A stretch of DNA of 64,000 bases from Trebonia sp963771985. Its GTDB lineage: Bacteria; Actinomycetota; Actinomycetes; Streptosporangiales; Streptosporangiaceae. The translations under genes and the position numbers were made by a program. Shown piece by piece: positions 7,852 through 16,333 of this stretch; position 1 is the first letter of the stretch; each line of letters begins with the position of its first letter. The notes under the pieces are model-generated. The model ran no database searches. It saw nothing but the letters and a program-made list of their open reading frames with translations, and was not told the DNA's origin. The stretch is taken from contig CAVYVO010000032.1 in assembly GCA_963771985.1 (NCBI GenBank), positions 496,001 through 560,000 on the forward strand, read 5' to 3'.

Positions 7852-8445
7852 GTGACGCGTGGCGGTGCTGACGAGCTCGACGAGCGCTTCGCGGCGTTCG
7901 TGCGCAGGAGCGGCGAGCGCCATCTGCGGGTGGCGGTGCTGCTCACCGGCGACTGGCACGCCGCCGAAGACCTCGTCCAGGCCAGCCTGGTCAAGCTGTA
8001 CCGGGCCTGGCCGCGGGTGGATGAGGTCGACGGCGACCCGGACGCGTACCTGCGCCGCATCATCCTGAACACCTACCGGTCGTGGTGGCGCGCCCGGTGG
8101 CGCAGGGAGACGCCGGTGGCCGAGCTGCCGGAAACCGCGGCGGGCGGCGACGACGCCGACCGGCACGCGCTCGCCGCGCTGATCAGGGAGGCGCTCGGCC
8201 AGCTGCCGCGCCGGCAGCGCGCCGTCCTGGTGCTGCGCTATCTCGAAGACCTGCCCGAAGCGGAGATCGCGTCGCTGCTCGGATGCTCGGCGGGCGCGGT
8301 CAAGACGCACGCCCACCGGGGCCTGCGCGCGCTGCGCGCGCGGCTCGGCGACCAGTGGCCGCCGCGAGCCGTGCAGCCGCCGGGCGCGGCGGAGCCGCCG
8401 GTCGGCCAGGCGACGGCACCTGCCCTGCGACACGACGCCCCATGA
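7852..8445 (+). CDS. SigE-family RNA polymerase sigma factor
   Basis: I start this 197-aa protein at GTG 7852, preceded by GGGAGA; the frame is open further upstream but unconserved. Region 2 (RFAAFVRRSGERHLRVAVLLTGDWHAAEDLVQASLVKLYRAWPRV) and region 4 (LPRRQRAVLVLRYLEDLPEAEIASLLGCSAGAVKTHAHRGLRALR) are typical of the actinobacterial SigE/ECF41-like family. It directs RNA polymerase to stress promoters. The stop overlaps ATG 8442, a possible start of the next gene, so the two are probably co-translated, with the downstream membrane protein the likely modulator. Confidence 0.9.
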   Translation: MTRGGADELDERFAAFVRRSGERHLRVAVLLTGDWHAAEDLVQASLVKLYRAWPRVDEVDGDPDAYLRRIILNTYRSWWRARWRRETPVAELPETAAGGDDADRHALAALIREALGQLPRRQRAVLVLRYLEDLPEAEIASLLGCSAGAVKTHAHRGLRALRARLGDQWPPRAVQPPGAAEPPVGQATAPALRHDAP

Positions 8446-8456
8446 CGGAGGATGAC

Positions 8457-9383
8457 ATGAACGACACTGGTCAGGACCTGCGGGCCATATTCCGCGCCGC
8501 GTCCGGCGACATGCCGCCGGACATCGACCTGCTGCGCGGCGTGCGCGACCGGCGCGCGGCCGGCCGTCGCCGGGCGCGCCACCGGGCGCGCGCGCTCGTA
8601 TCGGCCGGCGCGGTCGCCGCCGTCGGCGGCGCGGCGGCGCTGGCCGCGGTGCTGGCCGCCTCCGTCGGCGAGGCGCCGTCGGCGCTCGCGGCGGTGACCA
8701 GCGCGCTGGAGAAGACCTCCGCGGAGAGCTACCGGTTCAGCCTCGACTCGGCGGCGGACATCAGCGGGCACACGCGCGGATCGAGCCGCATGGCCGGCGC
8801 GTTCGACCCGCGGCACCGGCTCGGCGAGGAATCGCTCGTCCGCAGCAGCCTGCGCGACAATGGCCAGCCGGTCCACGCGCAGATCCGGTTCATCGGCGGC
8901 AGCGTGTACGCCTGGATGTCCCCGGGGTCCGGGTTCGGAACCCCCGGCAAGCCCTGGGACAAGTCCCCGATCCCGCCGCCAGGGGCGGACGCGCTCCCGG
9001 GCCAGGACCTCAGCGGATTCAGCGGCTGGCGGCCGGTCAGCCCGGCGGCGCTGCTCGGGGTGCTCCGCTCCGCGGCCACCGTCCGCGACGAGGGACCCGC
9101 CGCCGGTCCCGGCTGGACCGGCACCAAGTACGGGTTCACCGCGTGTCCCAGCGTGCTCGGGCAGCTGAGGTGCGTCACCGGCACCGTGTATGTGGACAGC
9201 CAGGGGCTGGTCCGCCGGCTGGTGACCGTGGCCACGCTGCGGGCGGCGCACAGCCGGAGCGTGCTGATGACGAGCACGGCCGACCTCACGTTCGGCGACT
9301 TCGGGACGCCGGTGTCCGTGAGCGCGCCGCCCGCCGGCCAGGTCGCGGACACCAGCACACCCGACTGGATGTTGCTGTTCTGA
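8457..9383 (+). CDS. Single-pass membrane protein, putative sigma-factor partner
   Basis: ATG 8457 has a GGAGG site; ATG 8442 would overlap the sigma-factor stop by 4 bp and remains possible. The protein (308 aa) has an N-terminal cytoplasmic part of about 40 residues, Arg-rich before one membrane helix (ALVSAGAVAAVGGAAALAAVLAAS, about 45-70), and a large extracytoplasmic domain. That domain has a lipoprotein-like beta pattern (YRFSLDSAADISGH, TADLTFGDFGTPVSVSAPPA) resembling LppX/LprG-type folds. Its position directly after a SigE-family gene suggests an anti-sigma or sensor role. No zinc-binding anti-sigma motif was seen, so this is inference. Confidence 0.6.
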   Translation: MNDTGQDLRAIFRAASGDMPPDIDLLRGVRDRRAAGRRRARHRARALVSAGAVAAVGGAAALAAVLAASVGEAPSALAAVTSALEKTSAESYRFSLDSAADISGHTRGSSRMAGAFDPRHRLGEESLVRSSLRDNGQPVHAQIRFIGGSVYAWMSPGSGFGTPGKPWDKSPIPPPGADALPGQDLSGFSGWRPVSPAALLGVLRSAATVRDEGPAAGPGWTGTKYGFTACPSVLGQLRCVTGTVYVDSQGLVRRLVTVATLRAAHSRSVLMTSTADLTFGDFGTPVSVSAPPAGQVADTSTPDWMLLF

Positions 9384-9398
9384 GGGGCTCCCCACCGG

Positions 9399-11219
9399 TC
9401 AGGCGCGGGTGGCGGGGGCGGGAGTCGCCACGGTACGTTCCGGATAAACGGGGACTTCAGCCGGAGTGCGGGCCGGCCGCGAGGAACGGCGGCCGGCCAC
9501 CGCGGCGGTGCCGTCGGCCGCCCCGTGCACCTCGTGCACGTACCGCTTGCCGCGCAGCAGCGAGGCGACCGCGGCGATGAGGCAGGCGGCGATCGCGAAG
9601 TCGAACGCGACGTCCAGGCCGGAGTGGAACGGGGCGGCGATCAGCGACGGGAAGAACGAGTGGCCGGTCAGGTAGGCGGCGTGGCTGGCCGGCAGCTTCG
9701 TCAGCGCCGACCCGAGCAGCATCTGGATCGGGTTGTAGCCGAGCAGCGCGGCGAACATGACCGCGGTGGGCGGCAGCTGGGACAGCCGCGTGGCGTCCGC
9801 GACGGGCACGCCCTGCGCGGTCAGCCCGTGCAGCAGGCTCGCCGGGAGCGAGGCCGACAGGCCCAGGATGATCAGCGAGAAGAAGATGCCGATCGAGAGC
9901 ACCATGGACGAGTTCTGGAAGGTCGCGCTCATGCCGGCGCCCACGCCACGGCGCTCGGGGGGCAGGCTGTTCATGATGCCGGCGCGGTTCGGGGAGGCGA
10001 ACAGGCCCATGCCGATGCCGTTGAGGAGCAGCACCCCGGCGAACTGCCAGTAGGCGAAGTCGACGGGCAGCAGCTCGAGCAGGCCGAACGAGAGCGCCGC
10101 GATGACCATGCCGCCGGTGGCGAACGGGCGGGCGCCGAACCGGTCGGACAGCCAGCCGGAGACCGGGCCGGCGACGAGGAAGCCGACCGTCAGCGGGAGC
10201 ATCGCGATACCGGCCCACAGCGGGGTGTCCTCGAAGCTGTAGCCGTGCATCGGCAGGTAGATGCCCTGCAGCCAGATGATCAGGATGAACATCAGTCCGC
10301 CGCGGCCGAGGCCGGACAGCAGGCTCGCCAGGTTGCCGGCGGTGAAGGGGCGGATCCGGAACAGCGACAGCCGGAACATGGGGTCGTCGACCCGGGTCTC
10401 GATGAAGCAGAACGCTGCGAGGACGGCGAGGCCGCCGCCGATCAGGCCGATCACGAGCGGGCTGGTCCAGCCCATCGTGTGGCCGCCGTAGGGCTGGATG
10501 CCGTAGGTGATGCCGACGAGGACGGCGATCAGGCCGGCGGCGAAGGTCAGGTTGCCCCACCAGTCCAGCCTGGCGGGCTTGCGGACGCCGAGCTCCCTGA
10601 GCTTGAGGTAAGACCAGACCGTGCCGAGGACGCCGAACGGGACGGAGACGAGGAAGACATACCGCCAGCTGATCGGGCCGAGCACACCGCCGAGGACGAG
10701 GCCGATGAAGCTTCCCGCGATGCCCGCCACCTGGTTGAGGCCGAGCGCGAGACCTCGCTCGCTGGCCGGGAAGGCGTCGGTGAGGATGGCGCTTGAGTTG
10801 GCCATCAGCATGGCGCCGCCGACGCCCTGGAAGATCCGCATCACGATCAGGTACCAGCCGGCGGCCTCGCCGTGCAGCCAGGTCACGGACAGCAGGATCG
10901 AGAACGCGGCGAACACCGCGAAGCCCATGTTGTACATGCGGACGCGGCCGAACATGTCGCCGAGGCGGCCGAAGCTGACCACGAGCACGGCGGTCACGAC
11001 CAGGAAGCCCATCAGCATCCACAGCAGGATCGTGGTGTTGCCGGGCTGCAGCGGGTCGATGCCGATGCCGCGGAAGATGTTCGGCAGGGCGATGAGCATG
11101 ATGGACGAGTTGATGGTCGCCATCAGCATGCCGAGGGTGGTGTTCGAGAGCGCGATCCACTTGTAGCGGGGGCCGACGGCGGTGCGCGGTGGCGGAGTTG
11201 TCGCTGTTGCGGGCGGCAC
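9399..11219 (-). CDS. MFS drug-efflux transporter (DHA2, 14 TM)
   Basis: The protein is about 606 aa with 14 predicted membrane helices. It has the DHA2 motifs WMLMGFLVVTAVLVVSFGRLGDMFGRVRMY (motif A region) and FQGVGGAMLMANSSAILTDAFPASERGLALG (motif C region). I start at GTG 11219, which has GGAGG eight bases upstream, rather than TTG 11246. It exports drugs or metabolites with proton exchange. A small AT-rich inverted repeat in the divergent promoter region could bind a regulator, but none is encoded next to it. The stop is 15 bp from the end of the convergent sigma operon. Confidence 0.9.
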   Translation of the reverse strand: MPPATATTPPPRTAVGPRYKWIALSNTTLGMLMATINSSIMLIALPNIFRGIGIDPLQPGNTTILLWMLMGFLVVTAVLVVSFGRLGDMFGRVRMYNMGFAVFAAFSILLSVTWLHGEAAGWYLIVMRIFQGVGGAMLMANSSAILTDAFPASERGLALGLNQVAGIAGSFIGLVLGGVLGPISWRYVFLVSVPFGVLGTVWSYLKLRELGVRKPARLDWWGNLTFAAGLIAVLVGITYGIQPYGGHTMGWTSPLVIGLIGGGLAVLAAFCFIETRVDDPMFRLSLFRIRPFTAGNLASLLSGLGRGGLMFILIIWLQGIYLPMHGYSFEDTPLWAGIAMLPLTVGFLVAGPVSGWLSDRFGARPFATGGMVIAALSFGLLELLPVDFAYWQFAGVLLLNGIGMGLFASPNRAGIMNSLPPERRGVGAGMSATFQNSSMVLSIGIFFSLIILGLSASLPASLLHGLTAQGVPVADATRLSQLPPTAVMFAALLGYNPIQMLLGSALTKLPASHAAYLTGHSFFPSLIAAPFHSGLDVAFDFAIAACLIAAVASLLRGKRYVHEVHGAADGTAAVAGRRSSRPARTPAEVPVYPERTVATPAPATRA

Positions 11220-11265
11220 TGGTGCATCCTCCGGAACGAGGTTCAAGAGTTATTTGCTTGATGCG

Positions 11266-11285
11266 AACTAATCTTAAGCCTAGTT
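11266..11285. promoter_or_regulatory. AACTA-N10-TAGTT inverted repeat, candidate operator
   Basis: It lies in the AT-rich divergent region between the MFS exporter and the YbaK gene. Such spacing suits a MarR or TetR dimer. The binding protein is unknown. Confidence 0.35.
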
Positions 11286-11312
11286 TGTTCCCTGGTCTGG
11301 TTGGATGGCGGG

Positions 11313-11843
11313 ATGAGCCTGCCGCTGTCGCTTCGCCCGGCGCTGTCGTCGCCGGAACTGCTCGCACCGCCGGTCTTTAAGGCGCTCCGCTCGTGGCCGG
11401 GCGCGGATGAGGTCCAGGCGGCGGCCATCGATCCGGCGCTGTCGGATACCGCGGCGTTCTGCGCCGAATACGGGGTGCCGCCCGAGGAATCCGTGAACTG
11501 CGTCGTGGTCGCGGGCAGGCGGGGCGGGGAGACCACGTACGCCGCGTGCATGGTGGCCGCCACGACGCGAGCGGACGTCAACGGGCTGGTGCGGCGGCAC
11601 CTCGGAGCGCGGAAGGCGTCCTTCGGGGCGGCGGACGCGGTGACGGCTCTGACCGGGATGGAGTACGGCGGGATCACCCCGATCGGGCTGCCCGCGGAGT
11701 GGCAGATCCTCGTTGATCTCCCGGCGGTGAAGCTGGACAGCGTGGTCATCGGTTCCGGCATCCGGGGCTCCAAGCTGTGGCTGCCCGGGCGGCTGCTCGC
11801 CGACCTGCCGGGCGCCGAGGTCCTGCCCGGACTGGGAGTGTGA
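11313..11843 (+). CDS. YbaK/EbsC-type aminoacyl-tRNA deacylase
   Basis: This 176-aa protein starts at ATG 11313 (a TTG at 11301 is also in frame). The sequence matches the YbaK/ProX fold: TAAFCAEYGVPPEESVNCVVVAG, VNGLVRRHLGARKASFGAADAVTALTGMEYGGITPIGLP and VVIGSGIRGSKLWLPG. These enzymes hydrolyse mischarged tRNA in trans; the invariant Lys lies in the ARKASF segment. It is divergent from the MFS exporter and sits upstream of the M-box leader. Confidence 0.85.
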   Translation: MSLPLSLRPALSSPELLAPPVFKALRSWPGADEVQAAAIDPALSDTAAFCAEYGVPPEESVNCVVVAGRRGGETTYAACMVAATTRADVNGLVRRHLGARKASFGAADAVTALTGMEYGGITPIGLPAEWQILVDLPAVKLDSVVIGSGIRGSKLWLPGRLLADLPGAEVLPGLGV

Positions 11844-11934
11844 TCGCGCGTCGCCCTCGCCACCGGTGCCGCGTGCGCTTTGGCCTGGTTTGACACCGGG
11901 AATCGGAAGGGGCATTCTTGGGTTGGTCAAACTA

Positions 11935-12112
11935 GACACCTCGTTCGGTGAGGCGTCTTCACGGACACAGGCCACTGATCCCAACCGTCGAGAGACGCTC
12001 CGGATCAGGACACCTCTCCCCGGCCTAAGGGGTGAGGCCAAGTGGCTGCGCATGCGACCCATCGGGACGCGCTACGCCGTGGAGTGCCAAAGCTCTTACG
12101 AGAGAGGTGACC
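11935..12112 (+). ncRNA. M-box (ykoK) magnesium riboswitch
   Basis: The leader carries the conserved M-box blocks in order: CACCTCGTTCGGTGAGGC near 11940, GGACACAGGCCACTG near 11963, CCGTCGAGAGACGC near 11985, AAGGGGTGAGGCCAAGTGG near 12029, and GTGCCAAAGCTCTTACGA near 12084, which corresponds to the 3' core of the Bacillus subtilis M-box. M-boxes fold around Mg2+ and switch off Mg2+-transport genes when magnesium is plentiful. It lies about 300 bp upstream of a Nramp-related transporter and nothing else intervenes. Boundaries are approximate. Confidence 0.88.
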
Positions 12113-12202
12113 TCGCCGCGCATGGCGTGGCAATGGACAGTACCTCTCAAGTGGTGTCGTGCGTAATGGCGCATGAGCGCCGCGAATGAAGGGAGGCGCG
12201 CG

Positions 12203-12274
12203 ATGGACTCTGATAGTCCGGGCCGAAGTCGGCCCTTTCCGCCGCTGTCCCTGCCAGTCCCTGGCACACGCTGA
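12203..12274 (+). CDS. Putative 23-aa Pro-rich leader peptide in M-box leader
   Basis: ATG 12203 is preceded by a strong AAGGGAGG site. The peptide begins MDSDSPGRSRPFPPLSLP, so it has acidic residues next to the start and then a proline cluster. This resembles the E. coli MgtL leader (MEPDPTP...), where low Mg2+ or low proline makes the ribosome stall or fall off and alters downstream termination. The ORF overlaps a terminator-like hairpin and precedes a C/T-rich stretch. Translation is inferred from the ribosome site and position only. Confidence 0.5.
   Translation: MDSDSPGRSRPFPPLSLPVPGTR
12220..12238 (+). terminator. GGGCCG-AAGT-CGGCCC hairpin followed by TTT
   Basis: A 6-bp GC stem with a 4-base loop and a short T-run lies inside the leader ORF, about 110 bp after the M-box core. 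It is a plausible expression platform for the riboswitch. Confidence 0.5.
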
Positions 12275-12356
12275 CGCAACCTTTCTCTATTTCTGAGTAG
12301 CTTGCTCTTCGCCTGCTCGCAGGCCTGTACCGGCTGATCGCGGGCCTGTACCGGCT
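12275..12356 (+). promoter_or_regulatory. C/T-rich leader segment and 14-bp direct repeat
   Basis: From 12275 to about 12320 the RNA-like strand is rich in C and T and poor in structure (ACCTTTCTCTATTTCTGAG), as expected of a Rho entry site. GGCCTGTACCGGCT then occurs twice, at 12322-12335 and 12343-12356. Mg2+-transporter leaders in enterobacteria use Rho; here that is only a suggestion. Confidence 0.35.
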
Positions 12357-12424
12357 ATGCCATCTTGCGTTACGCGTGTGCCTCTATCCCGCTTTAGTGC
12401 AAAGCGTGAGAGGGGTGAACTCTA

Positions 12425-14095
12425 ATGACTGCTGTAGAGGTAACTGCCGCCCGTCGTCCGGCGGTTCTCGACGAGGCGCACGTCGGCGACATCCGTGGTG
12501 CCCTCGGCACCATCCGGGTCGACGACCTCGCCGTTCGCCCAACCGTGTCGAGCAAGCTGAAGACGCTGCTCGCGGTCGTCGGGCCGGGCCTGATCGTGAT
12601 GGTCGGCGACAACGACGCCGGTGCCTTCTCCACCTACGGGCAAGCCGGCCAGAACTACGGCACCCGGCTGCTGTGGACGCTGCTGCTGCTGATCCCCGTG
12701 CTGTATGTGAACCAGGAGATGGTGCTGCGTCTCGGCGCCGTCACCGGGGTGGGCCACGCGCGGCTGATCCTGGCGCGGTTCGGGAAGTTCTGGGGCGCGT
12801 TCTCGGTGATCGACCTGTTCATCCTGAACGCGCTGACGATCATGACCGAGTTCATCGGCATCACGCTGGCCGCTTCGTACCTTGGCGTGCCCAAGGCGGT
12901 GGCCGTGGGCGGCGCGGCCGTGGTGATCATCGCGTCGGCGTTCACCGGGTCGTTCCGCCGGTTCGAGCGGATCGCGATCGCGTTCTGCGCGGGGTCGCTG
13001 CTGCTCATCCCGCTGTACTTCATGACCCACCCGTCTGTCAGCGAGATGGGGCGCGGGTTCGCCGTGCCGGGCCTGCCCGGCGGCTCCGGCCAGATGGCGA
13101 CCGTGATGCTGCTGGTCATCGGCATCGTCGGCACCACCGTGGCGCCGTGGCAGCTGTTCTTCCAGCAGTCGTACGTGATCGACAAGCGGATCACCCCGCG
13201 GTTCATGAAGTACGAGAAGGCCGACCTGTGGATCGGCATCGTCATCGTCGTGGTCGGCGGCGCCGCCCTGATGGGCGTGGCCGCGGCCGCCTTCGCCGGC
13301 ACGCACGCGGCGGGTGGCTTCACCGACTCGGCCGGACTCGCGCACGGGATCGCCGCGTACGCGGGCCACGCGGCCGGCGTGATCTTCGCGATCGCCCTGC
13401 TCGACGCGGCCGTCATCGGCGCGTTCGCGGTGTCGCTGTCCAGCGCGTACGCGATCGGCGACGTGCTCGGCCTGAACCACTCCCTGCACCGGGGCGTCGG
13501 GCAGGCCAAGGGCTTCTACGCCGTGTACGCGGCGCTGATCTGCGCCGCCGCCGCCATCGTGCTCATCCCGGGCTCGCCGCTCGGGCTGATCACCGAGGGC
13601 GTGCAGGTGCTCGCCGGGGTGCTGCTGCCGAGCGCGACGGTGTTCCTGCTGCTGCTCTGCAACGACCGCGAGGTGCTCGGTCCCTGGGTGAACGGCCGCA
13701 AGACCAACGCGTTCACCGCGGGAGTGATCGCGGTGCTGATCACCCTGTCCGTCGTGCTGACCGCCTCCGTGGTGTTCCCGGGGATCACGGCGCGCCAGAT
13801 CGTGGAGATCGTCATCGCGTGCGCGGCGGCGGCGGTCCTCGGGGGCGCGTGGACGCTGCTGCGCCGGCGCGGGGCGACGACGACGGCGACGGCGCTTGAC
13901 GACGAGTTCGGCGGGATGGCTTCCGCCAGCGCGGCGGAGCGGGACACGTGGCGGATGCCGCCGCTGGCCGAGCTCGGCGCGCCCGTGGTCAGCAAGGCCC
14001 GCAAGCTCGGGCTGACCGCGCTGCGCTCGTACCTGGCGATCGCGATGATCCTCGTCATCGTGAAGGTCGTCGAGGTCGCTCTCGCCGCCCACTGA
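12425..14095 (+). CDS. Nramp-related divalent metal (probably Mg2+) transporter
   Basis: This 556-aa membrane protein starts at ATG 12425 after GAGAGGGG. It has about 11 helices and the Nramp fold. The helix-1 metal motif, DPGN in Mn2+/Fe2+ Nramps, reads DNDAG in VGPGLIVMVGDNDAGAFSTYGQAG, and the helix-6 MPH motif is replaced in GTTVAPWQLFFQQS. These changes mark the Nramp-related magnesium transporter (NRMT) group. The M-box upstream supports Mg2+ import. The C-terminal extension after about 490 contains a hydrophilic segment and one more helix. Mn2+ transport remains possible. Confidence 0.88.
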   Translation: MTAVEVTAARRPAVLDEAHVGDIRGALGTIRVDDLAVRPTVSSKLKTLLAVVGPGLIVMVGDNDAGAFSTYGQAGQNYGTRLLWTLLLLIPVLYVNQEMVLRLGAVTGVGHARLILARFGKFWGAFSVIDLFILNALTIMTEFIGITLAASYLGVPKAVAVGGAAVVIIASAFTGSFRRFERIAIAFCAGSLLLIPLYFMTHPSVSEMGRGFAVPGLPGGSGQMATVMLLVIGIVGTTVAPWQLFFQQSYVIDKRITPRFMKYEKADLWIGIVIVVVGGAALMGVAAAAFAGTHAAGGFTDSAGLAHGIAAYAGHAAGVIFAIALLDAAVIGAFAVSLSSAYAIGDVLGLNHSLHRGVGQAKGFYAVYAALICAAAAIVLIPGSPLGLITEGVQVLAGVLLPSATVFLLLLCNDREVLGPWVNGRKTNAFTAGVIAVLITLSVVLTASVVFPGITARQIVEIVIACAAAAVLGGAWTLLRRRGATTTATALDDEFGGMASASAAERDTWRMPPLAELGAPVVSKARKLGLTALRSYLAIAMILVIVKVVEVALAAH

Positions 14096-14164
14096 GGGGC
14101 GATAGCCCGGCGTCCCCGGCCGTTGCCGTGCCGGGGCCGCCGGGCACTGCTATACGATTGCACG

Positions 14165-14962
14165 GTGCCAGAAGCTGACGCACTGTCCAAGTTCGATGTC
14201 ACCACGCCGCACATCGCCCGTATCTACGACTACTGGCTCGGCGGCAAGGACAACTTCGAGGCGGACCGCAAGGCCGCCGAGCTGGCCCTCGCGGCCACGC
14301 CGACCATCGTGCCCGGGGTCCGCGCCAACCGCCGGTTCCTCGGCCGGGCGGTCCGCTTCATGGCGGCCGAGGGCGGGGTGCGCCAGTTCCTCGACATCGG
14401 CACCGGCATCCCCACCGCGAACAACACGCACGAGGTCGCGCAGCGGGTCGACCCGGCGGCGCGCATCGTCTACGTGGACAACGACCCGATCGTGCTCACG
14501 CACGCCCGCGCACTGCTGACATCGACGACCGCGCCCACGGCCTACATCGACGCGGACGCGCGCGAGACCGGCAAGATCCTGGAACAGGCCGCGCGGACGC
14601 TGGACTTCACCAAGCCGGTCGGCGTGATGCTGATCGCGCTCCTGCACTGCGTCCCCGACGAGGACGGTCCCGGCCAGCTTGTCCGTGACCTGATGGCCGC
14701 CGCCCCGCCGGGCAGCTACCTGGCGATCACGCACCCCGCCCGCGACCAGCTCGCCGTCGCGACCAAGGCGGAAGAATCGCTCACGAAATCCATGGGGCAG
14801 AAGGTCACCTTCCGCACCCGTGACGAGGTGTCCGGCTTCTTCGACGGGCTCGAGCTCATCCCGCCCGGCGTGGTCCCGGTGCAGGAGTGGCGTCCCACGT
14901 CGGAGCTCGACTTCAACAGCGCGCCGACCGCGATGTGGGGCGGGGTCGGACGCAAGGGGTGA
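14165..14962 (+). CDS. DUF574-family SAM-dependent methyltransferase
   Basis: This 265-aa protein starts at GTG 14165. The opening TPHIARIYDYWLGGKDNFEADR and the SAM-binding motif FLDIGTGIPTANNTHEVAQ followed by RIVYVDNDPIVLTHARALL are diagnostic of Methyltransf_19 (DUF574), a family expanded in Streptosporangiales, Frankia and Streptomyces. Substrates are generally unknown. It sits 70 bp after the transporter and 20 bp before a CoA transferase on the same strand, but a functional link is not evident. Confidence 0.92.
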   Translation: MPEADALSKFDVTTPHIARIYDYWLGGKDNFEADRKAAELALAATPTIVPGVRANRRFLGRAVRFMAAEGGVRQFLDIGTGIPTANNTHEVAQRVDPAARIVYVDNDPIVLTHARALLTSTTAPTAYIDADARETGKILEQAARTLDFTKPVGVMLIALLHCVPDEDGPGQLVRDLMAAAPPGSYLAITHPARDQLAVATKAEESLTKSMGQKVTFRTRDEVSGFFDGLELIPPGVVPVQEWRPTSELDFNSAPTAMWGGVGRKG

Positions 14963-14982
14963 CCGCCCGCTAGGGTGACGCC

Positions 14983-16155
14983 ATGACTGACTCGACGGGC
15001 GGCCCGCTGTCCGGGGTGCGCGTGGTGGAACTCGCCGGGATCGGGCCGGGGCCGCACTGCGGGATGCTGCTGGCCGACCTGGGCGCGGAGGTTATCGTGG
15101 TGGACCGGCCGGGCGGCCCGCCCACCCCGGCGCCGCTCGACAAGGACGTCCTCAGCCGGGGCAAGCGGCGGGTCGTCGTGGACCTGAAGCATCCTCGCGG
15201 CGCCGAGGTCGTGCTGCGCATGGCCGCGGTCTCCGACGCGCTCATCGAGGGGTTCCGGCCCGGTGTCGCCGAACGGCTCGGCGTGGGCCCCGCCGCCTGC
15301 TGGGAGCGGAACCCGCGGCTGGTGTACGGCCGGATGACCGGCTGGGGCCAGGACGGGCCGCTCGCGCAGTCGGCCGGGCACGACATCGCCTACATCGCGG
15401 TCACCGGGGCGCTGCACGCGATCGGGCGGGCCGGCGGCCCGCCGCAGGTGCCGGTGAACTACCTCGGCGACTTCGGCGGCGGGTCGATGTTCCTCGCGCT
15501 CGGCGTGCTCGCCGCGCTCCTTGACGTCCGGCGGACCGGCCGCGGGCAGGTGGTCGACGCGGCGATCGTGGACGGGGCGGCGGTCCTGCAGGCCATGACC
15601 TACAGCTCGCTCGCCGGCGGGTTGTGGACCGATCAGCGGGGCGTGAACCTGCTCGACACCGGGGCGCCGTACTACGACGTGTACGCCACGTCCGACGGCC
15701 GGCACATGGCGGTCGGCGCCCTCGAGCGGCAGTTCTACGCGGAATTCGTCCGGCTGCTGTTCGCGCCGGAAGGCGCGCCCGCGGACCTGCCGGCGCAGCA
15801 TGACCGCGCGCGGTGGCCGGAGCTGCGCGAGCGGTTCGCGCTGCGGTTCGCGTCGCGGTCCCAGGAAGAGTGGACAAAGATTTTCAGCGGAACGGACGCG
15901 TGCGTTGCCCCCGTGCTCACGATGTCCGAGGCGCCGCGCCATCCCCACCTGGCCGCGCGCGGCACGTTCACCGACTCTGACGGCGTGGTCCAGCCCGCGC
16001 CCGCGCCGCGGTTCTCCGACGCCGCGGGTCCGGCGGCCGCGATCCCGCCTGGCGGGATCGCGCAGCCGGGGACGCACACCAGGGACGTGCTCACCGACCT
16101 CGGATTCGGAGATGCCGAAGAACTGCTCTCCGAGGGAGCGGTGTGGCAGGCGTGA
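14983..16155 (+). CDS. CaiB/BaiF CoA-transferase family, alpha-methylacyl-CoA racemase-like
   Basis: This 390-aa protein starts at ATG 14983. Its N-terminus (LSGVRVVELAGIGPGPHCGMLLADLGAEVIVVDRPGG) is the class III CoA-transferase fold. The pair GHDIAYIAVTGALHAIG and YLGDFGGGSMFLALGV matches the catalytic His and Asp of alpha-methylacyl-CoA racemases, which epimerise 2-methyl-branched acyl-CoAs during branched-lipid degradation. Length and motifs are normal. An AT-rich boundary to the next cluster begins directly after its stop. Confidence 0.9.
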   Translation: MTDSTGGPLSGVRVVELAGIGPGPHCGMLLADLGAEVIVVDRPGGPPTPAPLDKDVLSRGKRRVVVDLKHPRGAEVVLRMAAVSDALIEGFRPGVAERLGVGPAACWERNPRLVYGRMTGWGQDGPLAQSAGHDIAYIAVTGALHAIGRAGGPPQVPVNYLGDFGGGSMFLALGVLAALLDVRRTGRGQVVDAAIVDGAAVLQAMTYSSLAGGLWTDQRGVNLLDTGAPYYDVYATSDGRHMAVGALERQFYAEFVRLLFAPEGAPADLPAQHDRARWPELRERFALRFASRSQEEWTKIFSGTDACVAPVLTMSEAPRHPHLAARGTFTDSDGVVQPAPAPRFSDAAGPAAAIPPGGIAQPGTHTRDVLTDLGFGDAEELLSEGAVWQA

Positions 16156-16333
16156 CAGGCTTGATAAGCGAATATCAATAACCCTTTAACATCGGCATCT
16201 CGGAGCACATTGAATTAGAAAGTCAATCTTTCAAATACCGCGAGAAGCTGATGATTTTCACCCCTTTCATGTTACAGTCAGCGTAGAGCTTGGGAAGCCG
16301 TGACGGCGGGAGTCGCGGAAGGGACGGGGCTCA
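16156..16333 (+). promoter_or_regulatory. AT-rich promoter region of the dynamin/Hsp70 operon
   Basis: These 178 bp are far more AT-rich than their surroundings and contain GAAAG-TCAAT-CTTTC (16218-16232), a small inverted repeat. No gene fits. It likely holds the promoter and operator of the downstream operon, and its composition is compatible with an acquired island border. Confidence 0.45.

Noticed and set aside
12376..13899. Long plus-strand ORF overlapping the transporter in another frame
   Set aside because: Arg-rich shadow of the Nramp-related gene, which has strong motifs and a ribosome site in its own frame.
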